Assembly: GCA_002281575.1 (NCBI GenBank)
Contig: NCGN01000015.1
Coordinates: 16,408 to 80,407, forward strand
DNA length: 64,000 bases
DNA from: Sphingobacteriia bacterium 28-36-52
GTDB lineage: Bacteria > Bacteroidota > Bacteroidia > Chitinophagales > Chitinophagaceae
Direction of reading: 5' to 3'
Below the pieces are notes generated by a model. The model was not told the DNA's origin. It was given only the letters and a program-made list of their open reading frames with translations, and searched no databases. The translations under genes were made by a program, and so were the position numbers. Below, piece after piece: positions 37,701-44,563 of the stretch. Numbering within the stretch: position 1 is the stretch's first letter; each line of letters opens with the position of its first letter.

Positions 37701-38755
37701 CCAATTTTATACCTGAAATAACTCGTTATATCCAAAGCTTTGGAAAGAAAGTAATTGGCTGGCAACCCGGCGGAAATTTTTTAGACAGTACCATCCGACA
37801 ATTATGGATGGACGATTTAGGAAAAATCACCAACAACAAGCAAGTGCAATACATCGATTCAAGGCATTTGTATTTGAATCATATGGATCCGTTGGAATCG
37901 GTAACTACTATTTTTAACAGGCAGTTGGCCAATAGGGACAGTGGAAACCATAATGCACTCGGTGCAATTATTTGTACATGGCACGATAGAGCAGTGGCCA
38001 CACAAGACAATGTATTAACTATGAATCCTGTGTATCCAGCTATGTTGGCATTTGCAGAAAGAAGTTGGAACGGCGGCGGTAAAGCAGGTTGGGTTGCCAA
38101 TATAAGTGATGGGAATGAAAAAGCATATGTTGAATTTGAACAGCGATTATTGAGTCACCAAGAACAATATTTTAAAGAGCTGTCTTTTCCTTATCAAGCG
38201 CAAGCTGCATTGGAATGGAAGCTCTACGGGCCTTTCACAAACAATCCTAATGCTAAAGAAGACCTGTGGCCCGAGCAAAACTCATCAAAATATTTTCACA
38301 AAACCGTAAAGGGCGGAACAGTGGTTCTGCGTCATTGGTGGGCGCCTTTAATAAAGGGGGCAATTGATTCACTCAAGCCCAATACTGTTTGGTATGCTAC
38401 CACAAAAATCTGGAGTAACGAAAATGAAACAAAGCCATTCTGGATAGGGTTCAATAATTTATCGCGTTCGCCTGCAACAGATTCCCCTCCAGCTTTTGCT
38501 TGGAATGAACAGAACGCAACCGTTCAAATAAACGGCACAATGGTTCTACCACCAGTATGGAAAAGAGCAGGGCAAAAAGGGAATGCAGAAATTCCATTGA
38601 TAGACGAGGGATACGAGTACCGCGAACCTACTATGATTCCTTTGAAAAAAGGATGGAATGAGGTTCGCATCAAAATGCCCATAGGAAAACTCAGCGGAAA
38701 AGATTGGCAGAATCCTGCTAAGTATATGTTCACATTTGTGCCAGTAGTTCGTTAA
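34766..38755 (+). CDS. Three-module enzyme: sialate O-acetylesterase + SGNH esterase + GH20 beta-hexosaminidase
   Basis: This is a 1329-residue exported multi-domain hydrolase. After a signal sequence (about 1-24), a SASA sialate O-acetylesterase module spans about 45-535, with the nucleophile Ser143 in CIGQSNMEW and a late DNVHPTN block. A second SGNH/GDSL esterase module covers about 560-745 (LGNSINDG with Ser572, GINDLGRG, NDGLHL). A GH20 beta-N-acetylhexosaminidase follows with its N-terminal domain (about 750-845) and catalytic barrel (AWRGYMIDVGRNYMSM; catalytic pair Asp972-Glu973 in HIGADEV). A C-terminal beta domain ends the protein. It would strip O-acetyl groups that block sialidase and then remove exposed GlcNAc/GalNAc. 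It is unusually long, but the frame is uninterrupted. Confidence 0.88.
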   Translation: MSLLRLGLMFCLTLIIAQSMLIAQSSLVSVSREAEILSVNKIFTDHMVLQRDQPIHIWGRGLPGAAVKVSLSRTSLSIADSKTLSSVVKSVVTSVRLDSSWSVNLPALKASTTPHEIKINSGKKNIRISNVLMGDIWICIGQSNMEWPMQREMYYREAIKTANQPLLRFYNPTYAGKNVFNQYFSDSVLQMMQPEKFFAPTSWQVSDSNSFRAMSAVAYYYGKSIVTNTQVPIGLINLSIAGAPLETFIGVDALKSDERFAAKAIEPWLTNPAIPIWVKERGNQNLRVGTNHPFKPGFTYTAGIEPLFPLAIKGIINYQGESNAQEMERVNEYAALTQLMVQDYRTRFKQSQLPYYYVQLSSIDTLKYKGHFWGTFRNEQRKILDLIPNSGMAVCTDYGLNDNVHPTNKKIVGERLAKWALSQTYKKNILASGPLPLRAQYANGKLIVEFKYVGGGLKTSDGMALRGFSLDGIHSAEATIQQNSIHILSSTKPEMVYYGWKSFNEGNLVNKEELPASTFKIKVDVQQILLPQYPDSIFNTYYHQRYSLFKALPNDAASLSSSKRDIIFLGNSINDGSEWYELFNDIRIKNRGISGDITAGILHRLTEISNRKPAKVFLMIGINDLGRGLSPDSVAKNILLMNDYLQQESPNTQVYIQSILPVNPSFGKFAGQTSKREQINQTNALLKAASTKHHYEFIDLHSEFVDAQGNLDAKYTNDGLHLVGAGYMHWRHLIYPKVFGLTHQPALIPMPKQVKWNKEYYTIDPSKSLAAQVKIELISSAQHKEWYELIVRPNQITIKAATQHGVFNALQTLQQLARNGQTIVACEIKDAPAFAWRGYMIDVGRNYMSMNLLKQQIDIMAKYKLNVFHFHATEDIAWRIALKQYPQLTAPENMLRNKGMYYTEAEIKELIAYCKARNILFVPEIDMPGHSAAFKRAMKVDMQSDSGMVYIKNILKEFCTTYDIPYIHIGADEVKITNPNFIPEITRYIQSFGKKVIGWQPGGNFLDSTIRQLWMDDLGKITNNKQVQYIDSRHLYLNHMDPLESVTTIFNRQLANRDSGNHNALGAIICTWHDRAVATQDNVLTMNPVYPAMLAFAERSWNGGGKAGWVANISDGNEKAYVEFEQRLLSHQEQYFKELSFPYQAQAALEWKLYGPFTNNPNAKEDLWPEQNSSKYFHKTVKGGTVVLRHWWAPLIKGAIDSLKPNTVWYATTKIWSNENETKPFWIGFNNLSRSPATDSPPAFAWNEQNATVQINGTMVLPPVWKRAGQKGNAEIPLIDEGYEYREPTMIPLKKGWNEVRIKMPIGKLSGKDWQNPAKYMFTFVPVVR

Positions 38756-38801
38756 AGCGCTGGCGGAGTCTCATTATGATTGATTGTTTAAAATTTTCAA
38801 A

Positions 38802-39566
38802 ATGATTCGTATTAAGTTAATTTATTTTCTTGTTTTTATATGCACTAGTCAATCGTTGTTGTTTGCACAGCGCGACACCATTGCCATGAACAGCAACTGG
38901 CAATTTGTAATAGATAAAAATTCGGACGGATTTAAAAGCGAGTGGTATAAGCAACCACTAACTAAAGCAAGAACGGTGGCGATTCCACATACTTGGAATA
39001 TTGAAGACAGTAATCAAACCCATTATGGATGGGCATGGTACCAAAAGGAATTACAAATACCCACTAATTATAAGAGTAAGCAAGTGGTGATTGAGTTTGG
39101 TGCCATTAATCATACGGGGCATATTTATTTGAATGGTATTAAAGTAGCCGAACATATTGGAGATGGATTCAATAAATTTAAAGTAGATATTAGTAAACAA
39201 ATTAAAGCGGGAACAAGCAATCGTTTAGCTGTAGCTGTAAATAATGATTACGGAAAAAACAAAGTTCCGTTTGGAAGTTCTTTTGATTGGCCCAATGATG
39301 GTGGAATTATTCGCAAAGTGAATTTAATAGTGACCCATCCCATTGCACCGCAACAAATTTTTGTAACACCCACGCTGCATAAAGATTCATCGGCTACAGT
39401 AAAAATTCGTTTGCCTTTTAATAAATTGTTGCTTGAAAAAAAATATGCAGCACTAAAAGGCAAGCTGCGGTTGAATATCCAAGTCATCCATGATTTAGAC
39501 AAGCAGCAAATGACTGGTCAATTGGTAACCCCCGAATGGGAGTTACGAATGGCGCTGAAATTATAG
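38802..39566 (+). pseudogene. GH2 beta-galactosidase-like enzyme, N-terminal fragment
   Basis: This is the N-terminal part of a GH2 glycosidase. It has a signal peptide (MIRIKLIYFLVFICTSQSLLFAQ) and the galactose-binding-like sandwich domain (NSNWQFVIDKNSDGFKSEW, HTWNIEDSNQTHYGWAWYQK, GHIYLNGIKVAEHIGDG). The Ig-like second domain then begins and breaks off. After about TGQL the frame drifts and ends at a TAG at 39564-39566. The rest of the enzyme continues in another frame. Several tens of residues of the Ig-like domain also seem to be missing, so this is more than a one-base slip. The likely activity of the intact ancestor is beta-galactosidase, fitting removal of galactose after desialylation. 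Confidence 0.75.
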
Positions 39567-40762
39567 ATGCATTAGGAACTAATGTTGGATTTAGAACCCT
39601 TGAATTCATTAACGGACAAACGCATTTAAATGGAGAGCGAATTAAATTAATGGGGGTAGAGTGGACGGCAGGATCCAATCCAAATTATGGTTTTGCCGAA
39701 ACCGATTCAGTAATACTGGCGAATTGCAAATTGATGAAAGACGTGAACGCCATTTTCACCAGACAACATTTTCAGCAAGACGATTTGTTTTATGATTTCT
39801 GTGATCGCAATGGCATATTGGTACAGCAAGAAGTTCCATTATGGGGGCCTGAAACCCCTGCTACTGAAGCCATACAGCAGATTGCCCAAGCACAGCTTGG
39901 GCAAATGATCAATAACTTGTACAATCATCCCAGTATTTTTTCTTGGGGTGCAGGCAATGAGTTAAGAGCAAGAGATGCAGACATGAAGCCAATGATTAGT
40001 GCATTAATGAAACGCTCCAGATTAGTAGATCCTAGTAGAAACGCCGCTTATGTAAGTAATACCTTAACTACAAGCTATTACAATAATCCCAACTTTGTTC
40101 CAGATGCAGCAGCAGAAGGCGATTATTTAATGATGAATGAGTACGGAGGAAGTTGGTGGAGCATACCAACCGGAAAAATTCATTTGTATTTGGATAGTGT
40201 GCATCAAAGTTATCCTACTAAACCATTTTTTATTTCAGAGTTTGGATTATGTGAACCCAATTTTAAAGGGGGCGATGAAAGAAGGATTGAAGACTTGATT
40301 TATCATATGGCCATTTACGAAAGCAAGCCTTATGTAGAAGGGGCTATTTATTTTGATTTAACCGATTACAGAACGCATTACCCAGGCACGAATGATATAG
40401 GGAAAATGCGCAGAAGAATTCATGGCGTATACGATATGTATGGCAATCCAAAGCCGTCTATGAAAGTGTTGAGGGAACAATCTACCCCAATAGAAATACA
40501 ACATGTGGCAGGTGCAGAAAAAGGAAAACGCAATATTACGCTCTATGGAAGCATGGGGCTTCCACAACATACCGTAACAGGATATAAATTATACATTTCT
40601 TCAGCAACCAATAATTACCTCAACACCAAAGCTTATACAATACCTACTTTAAAACCGGGTCAACGGCATGGACTAAAAGTAGACGCTTTAAAAGGGGAAT
40701 ACTATATCACGATTGTGCGCCCACAAGGATATATTGCTACGCAGAAAGTATTTGTAGAATAG
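39536..40762 (+). pseudogene. GH2 beta-galactosidase-like enzyme, C-terminal catalytic fragment
   Basis: This is the catalytic TIM-barrel part of the same GH2 enzyme in a shifted frame, 408 residues from the first ATG. It enters at the end of the Ig-like domain (GTNVGFRTLEFINGQTHLNG). It keeps the acid/base motif FSWGAGNELRA and the nucleophile motif FFISEFGL, so the active site is intact on paper. Without its own signal peptide and sugar-binding domain it is unlikely to be exported or active. It is the last gene of the sialic-acid operon and ends two bases from the convergent XRE gene. Confidence 0.75.
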
Positions 40763-40764
40763 GG

Positions 40765-41160
40765 TTATTTATTTTTATCCAATAAATGTTGGAGTAAAGC
40801 CACTTTTTCTCTTTCGCTTTGTACCAAGGCCTCGTACAGTTCTACTATTTTATCAATGGGGTTGAACGTGCAATTGTGATTAATTACGTTCAACGTAGAT
40901 TGGTCATTACTTGTAAAAGAATTAGATAAAATATTGATTGCAGTGTCTTCATCAAAATTCTTAATGACTTCAACAGGAATTTTTAACACATTGGATACTT
41001 TCATCAAAATATTGTCTTCAATAATTTCTTTCTGTTCAATTAAAGAAATTTTTCGTTGATTCCAATCTTCTCCCATTTCAGCAGCCAGTGTTTCTTGTTT
41101 AATGCCAAGCATTTCTCTGTATCGTTTCACATTCCGACCCTGATGTATGGTTTTTTCCAT
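40765..41160 (-). CDS. XRE-family helix-turn-helix regulator
   Basis: This 131-residue DNA-binding protein has an N-terminal Cro/C1-type HTH (about 10-66, NVKRYREMLGIKQETLAAEM, QRKISLIEQKEIIEDNILMK). Its C-terminal tail is predicted helical (FNPIDKIVELYEALVQSEREK), perhaps for dimerisation. It is divergent from a HEPN-domain gene pair, with repeated TACCT elements in the shared 132-bp region. It probably represses itself and that pair. The ligand, if any, is unknown. Confidence 0.82.
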   Translation of the reverse strand: MEKTIHQGRNVKRYREMLGIKQETLAAEMGEDWNQRKISLIEQKEIIEDNILMKVSNVLKIPVEVIKNFDEDTAINILSNSFTSNDQSTLNVINHNCTFNPIDKIVELYEALVQSEREKVALLQHLLDKNK

Positions 41161-41198
41161 GGTTTAGCCTTTTAACAAATATAATAAAACTATTACAG

Positions 41199-41231
41199 CT
41201 AAAATACCTGCCTTTTTAGGTAAAATACCTG
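41199..41231. promoter_or_regulatory. Repeated operator-like motif between the XRE and HEPN genes
   Basis: A perfect palindrome AGGTA-AAA-TACCT (41218-41230) is preceded by another TAAAATACCTG copy at 41200-41210 that repeats the same half-site in direct orientation. It lies between divergent genes, close to the XRE start at 41160, and fits an autoregulatory operator. Confidence 0.5.
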
Positions 41232-41292
41232 ATTTTAAACTAGGATAGTAAATAGCAAGACTGCAAATTGGGCGCTGTTAAATTGTTTATTT

Positions 41293-41709
41293 ATGCATCC
41301 GTATAAAAAAAAGGCTAGTCCCCATGATGTAGTAAACCAGTTTTTTGATGCCTTTTCCTTGGCTACCGCAGAAGACTATTTGTTGTCTAGTTTTAAAGCT
41401 GCAGAATCAATGCCTGTTTGGAAAAAATCGGCACCATACAACTTGATCTATTTTTTTGAACAACTAGCTAATTTGATACATGCATTTAGTGAAAAAGCAA
41501 ACCAAAAAAACGAAGCAAATCAGTATGCGAAATGCAGAAAATGCATTAACAAATACACGGTTAAACAGTGGGATGAATATCTACATTATATCTTAAGTTT
41601 TGCGCTATCGAATAATAGTTTATCTGAAGCAGGTGTTCAACTTGAGTTGATGCATCTTTTTGATTATTTGAAACAATTATTAGCAACTTCTTATTTATTA
41701 AAATCATGA
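41293..41709 (+). CDS. Hypothetical protein, partner of the HEPN-domain gene
   Basis: This 138-residue, mostly alpha-helical cytoplasmic protein is not recognised as a named family. Notable features are a CRKC pair near residues 76-79 and helix-forming runs such as LIYFFEQLANLIHAFSEKAN. Its last codons overlap the next gene by four bases (ATGA), so the two proteins are made together and probably work together. The position beside an XRE regulator and a HEPN protein resembles a toxin-antitoxin or defence cassette, but no activity can be assigned. Confidence 0.6.
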   Translation: MHPYKKKASPHDVVNQFFDAFSLATAEDYLLSSFKAAESMPVWKKSAPYNLIYFFEQLANLIHAFSEKANQKNEANQYAKCRKCINKYTVKQWDEYLHYILSFALSNNSLSEAGVQLELMHLFDYLKQLLATSYLLKS

Positions 41710-42503
41710 ACCAGCCAACTACTTTGATTAATTTAATTAGCGGGGTAATAGCGCCCGATGCAATTTATATATTGGGGACTCGGTTAAAAAGCATAAGTAG
41801 TCAGCATATTTTTTCGAGCCATACCCATGAAAAAACCGAAGTAGATCAACAGTTTATTTTAGTGCTTATACCATCGTTGGGTAATTACACTTTACTTCAA
41901 TGGCAGGAAAGAATGGAACAACAATGCAATGATTGGGCAACTACAACAACCATAGTTTTGGAAACAGCAACTTTTAATCATTGGCTTTCAATGGGGCATG
42001 CATTTGCGCAAAAAGTGGTGCAATCCGCAGCACCAATTTATCAGAAAGAATCTATTTCGCTTTGCGCTTTACAACAGACCAATTTTCCTATTGAAGAAAA
42101 ACTGCAGGAAAGTATTTGCAAAGACGGGTTAAATAAAGCGCTTGAGTTTTATGCAGGAGCCGAACTATATATCATTAGAAAGCAATACAAACTATCTATG
42201 TTTATGTTACATCAAGCAACTGAACAAGCTTTAAGTACATTGGTCAAAACAGGAATGGGCTATTATTGTTGCTCTCACAATATTGAAAGACTATTGCGTT
42301 ATGCAAGTTGGGTTTCGTATTCGGTAGGGGAACTCTTTCCACTAAAAACAGAAATAGATAAAAAGCGATTTAAGCTGATGCAGCGGGCATATATTGATAG
42401 CCGTTATAAGGCAGATTTTACTGTGGATTATAGAGACCTTGTTATATTTAGTGAGAAAGTATATGATTTACTAAAGCTGCTAAAAGTGTTTCGTGAAGAA
42501 TAG
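41706..42503 (+). CDS. HEPN-domain protein with degenerate nucleotidyltransferase-like N-terminus
   Basis: This 265-residue protein has a C-terminal half (about 135-265) that is a HEPN-type four-helix domain: ALEFYAGAELYIIRKQYKLS, MFMLHQATEQALSTLV and CSHNIERLLRYAS. The N-terminal half starts with IYILGTR, reminiscent of the GS/GT-R motif of minimal nucleotidyltransferases, and VDQQFILVLI could be a decayed D-x-D strand; the catalytic acidic pair is not convincing. The RNase Rx4-6H motif of toxic HEPN proteins is also not clear, because no arginine precedes SHNIE at the usual distance. It may be a non-catalytic or divergent HEPN/MNT fusion. Confidence 0.65.
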   Translation: MNQPTTLINLISGVIAPDAIYILGTRLKSISSQHIFSSHTHEKTEVDQQFILVLIPSLGNYTLLQWQERMEQQCNDWATTTTIVLETATFNHWLSMGHAFAQKVVQSAAPIYQKESISLCALQQTNFPIEEKLQESICKDGLNKALEFYAGAELYIIRKQYKLSMFMLHQATEQALSTLVKTGMGYYCCSHNIERLLRYASWVSYSVGELFPLKTEIDKKRFKLMQRAYIDSRYKADFTVDYRDLVIFSEKVYDLLKLLKVFREE

Positions 42504-42565
42504 TAGGTTTATTTTAGTATTTGGTTGTTGATAAAAAGCAACATTAATATTCATATTAGCATATA

Positions 42566-42919
42566 ATGATGGAAAAAAACAACATGTTATTACATGAATT
42601 AAGTGATAGACAAATCTTAGTTAAGCTCGGCGGATTTATCAAAACCACTCGATTACTACAAAATAGAACTCAAGAGCATATTGCTGAATTGGCTGGAGTT
42701 AATAGGTCAACCATAGTTCAAATTGAGAATGGTAATGGATCCACTATGCTTAGTTTCATTCAGGTGTTAAGGGCTTTAGAACTACTTCATCTATTTGAAT
42801 GTTTTCAAGTAAAGCCAATCATCAGTCCATTATTATTGGCAAAGCAGGATTTAGAAAAAAGAAAGCGAGCAAGAGGGAAACGTCAATTGAAATCAAAAAA
42901 GCCGCCATCGGATTGGTAA
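42566..42919 (+). CDS. XRE/HipB-like helix-turn-helix protein
   Basis: This 117-residue protein has an HTH at about residues 20-78 (FIKTTRLLQNRTQEHIAELA, VNRSTIVQIENGNGSTMLSF) and a basic, lysine/arginine-rich tail. It precedes a second, distinct HTH gene and hipA. It is related in style to HipB antitoxins but has no adjacent toxin of its own except HipA, two genes downstream. It may be a regulator or an antitoxin left from a lost module. An ATG three bases later is an alternative start. Confidence 0.78.
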   Translation: MMEKNNMLLHELSDRQILVKLGGFIKTTRLLQNRTQEHIAELAGVNRSTIVQIENGNGSTMLSFIQVLRALELLHLFECFQVKPIISPLLLAKQDLEKRKRARGKRQLKSKKPPSDW

Positions 42920-42930
42920 TAATTTATTAA

Positions 42931-42979
42931 TGTAAGCTATGTTTTACAAAAGTGATATATTTGTAAAATATAATTTACA
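42931..42979. promoter_or_regulatory. Two HipB-type operators (TGTAA-N8-TTACA)
   Basis: Two palindromes of identical design, TGTAA-N8-TTACA, lie at 42931-42948 and 42962-42979, with starts 31 bp apart. The second ends two bases before the hipB ATG. E. coli HipB sites are also 5-bp arms with an 8-bp spacer (TATCC-N8-GGATA), so these are very likely the autoregulatory operators of the downstream hipBA pair. The TTTTACAAA/TTTGTAAAA inverted repeat (42942-42968) links the two sites. Confidence 0.7.
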
Positions 42980-42981
42980 TT

Positions 42982-43293
42982 ATGAAAAATTCAACACAAT
43001 TAGTTGTACCTTCAGTAATAAAAATATTGGGTGTACTTGGGGAGAATATTAAGTTAGCTAGGTTGCGAAGGAAGTTAAGTACTGAGCAGGTATCTGAAAG
43101 AGCAAGTATAAGCAGACCAACTCTATTATCTATTGAGAAAGGATTGCCAAGTGTTTCCATTGGTTCTTATGCTCAAGTATTATTTGTGCTAAACCTGGAA
43201 AAGGATTTACTAAAAATTGCGGATGATGATTTACTAGGAAGAAAGCTACAAGATTTAGGGTTAATAGTGAAAGAGCGTGCACCCAAAAAATAA
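42982..43293 (+). CDS. hipB: HipB-like antitoxin/regulator (XRE family)
   Basis: This 103-residue Cro/C1-type HTH protein (about 18-75: NIKLARLRRKLSTEQVSERA, SISRPTLLSIEKGLPSVSIG) is followed six bases later by hipA. In characterised HipBA modules, HipB neutralises the HipA kinase and represses the operon. Two TGTAA-N8-TTACA operators stand immediately upstream. The C-terminal segment LGRKLQDLGLIVKERAPKK is typical of HipB proteins of Bacteroidota. Confidence 0.88.
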   Translation: MKNSTQLVVPSVIKILGVLGENIKLARLRRKLSTEQVSERASISRPTLLSIEKGLPSVSIGSYAQVLFVLNLEKDLLKIADDDLLGRKLQDLGLIVKERAPKK

Positions 43294-43299
43294 TAGTGT

Positions 43300-44562
43300 A
43301 TGGCTACATGTGCGAAAAAAAATATTCTTGTATATGCTGACTGGGAGAAGATAGGAATGCCCACCCTAATGGGCAATCTTGCTGTTTCTAGTGTGAGGGG
43401 GAAGGAGAGTTTTTCATTTGAATATACTGATGCTTGGCTTCAATTGGGCTTTTCACAAATAATCGATCCAGATTTACAATTGTTTGGAGGTACTTTTTTT
43501 CCAAAAAATAACAAGCAGAATTTTGGTGTTTTTTTAGACTCTTGTCCGGATAGATGGGGTAGAACTTTAATGCAGAGAAGAGAAGCGATGATAGCGAAGC
43601 AGGAATCTAGGGCTATTAAAACTTTATTTGAATCTGATTATTTATTGGGGGTTTTTGATGAAAATCGAATGGGAGGATTACGATTTAAATTAGATGAATC
43701 AGGACCTTTCTTAAATGACCAAGCTGGAATGGCAACGCCTCCATGGACATCTTTAAGGGAGTTAGAACAGGCCTGTTTACAATTGGAAAATGACGATGCT
43801 GATACTAAAGAAAATAGAAAATGGATTAATTTATTAATTGCACCAGGTTCTTCATTAGGTGGTGCAAGGCCCAAAGCAAGTGTGTTAGATCTAAAGAAGA
43901 AATTGTGGATTGCTAAATTTCCGAGTAAATACGACAATAAAGATATTGCTGCTTGGGAAATGGTAGTCAATCAAATGGCCAAATCTGTAGGTATTGATGT
44001 TGCAGAAGGCTTATTAGTAAAGTTTAATAATAATTACCACACTTATTGTTCTAAGAGATTTGATAGAACAAAGAACAATAAACGAATTCATTTTGCATCC
44101 GCAATGACTATGCTTGGTTATACCGATGGAGAGCAAGCAGCAGGAGCCAGTTATTTAGAATTGATGGAATTTATTTTCAGAAATGGGGCAGCGATAGAAA
44201 ATGATTTAGAAGAACTTTGGAAACGAATTGTCTTTAATATTTGTGTAAGTAATACAGATGATCATTTAAGGAATCATGGTTTTTTGCTTACAAATGCTGG
44301 TTGGAAGCTTTCACCTGCATATGATTTGAACCCAAATGAATTTGGAATAGGTTTAAGCATAAATATTACTGAACATAACAATGCATTAGATTTAAAGTTG
44401 GCACTTGAAGTAGCTCCCTATTTTAAATTGTCCAATGAAAAAGCCAATAGAATCATTAAAAAAATGACAACTGTTGTAAAAGATTGGCGTAAAGTTGCAA
44501 CATATTATAAAATACCAAAAGCCGAACAAAATAGAATGGAGTCGGCATTTATAAATAATTAA
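43300..44562 (+). CDS. hipA: HipA-type serine/threonine kinase toxin
   Basis: This 420-residue kinase-fold toxin has the full HipA motif set. The N-terminal couple_HipA part is followed by the nucleotide-binding loop GSSLGGARPKA (183-193), lysine in AKFPSK (about 206), KRFDR (252-256), the catalytic loop NTDDHLRNHGF (318-328) and the Mg-binding LSPAYDLNP (338-346). E. coli HipA phosphorylates glutamyl-tRNA synthetase and blocks translation; the target here is not known. Because the kinase motifs are intact, an active toxin is expected. The stop is one base from the next gene's ATG. Confidence 0.93.
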   Translation: MATCAKKNILVYADWEKIGMPTLMGNLAVSSVRGKESFSFEYTDAWLQLGFSQIIDPDLQLFGGTFFPKNNKQNFGVFLDSCPDRWGRTLMQRREAMIAKQESRAIKTLFESDYLLGVFDENRMGGLRFKLDESGPFLNDQAGMATPPWTSLRELEQACLQLENDDADTKENRKWINLLIAPGSSLGGARPKASVLDLKKKLWIAKFPSKYDNKDIAAWEMVVNQMAKSVGIDVAEGLLVKFNNNYHTYCSKRFDRTKNNKRIHFASAMTMLGYTDGEQAAGASYLELMEFIFRNGAAIENDLEELWKRIVFNICVSNTDDHLRNHGFLLTNAGWKLSPAYDLNPNEFGIGLSINITEHNNALDLKLALEVAPYFKLSNEKANRIIKKMTTVVKDWRKVATYYKIPKAEQNRMESAFINN

Positions 44563-44563
44563 T

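Noticed and set aside
41706..42503. Calling this gene an active HEPN RNase toxin
   Set aside because: The HEPN fold pattern is visible but the Rx4-6H catalytic motif is not, so activity was not claimed.
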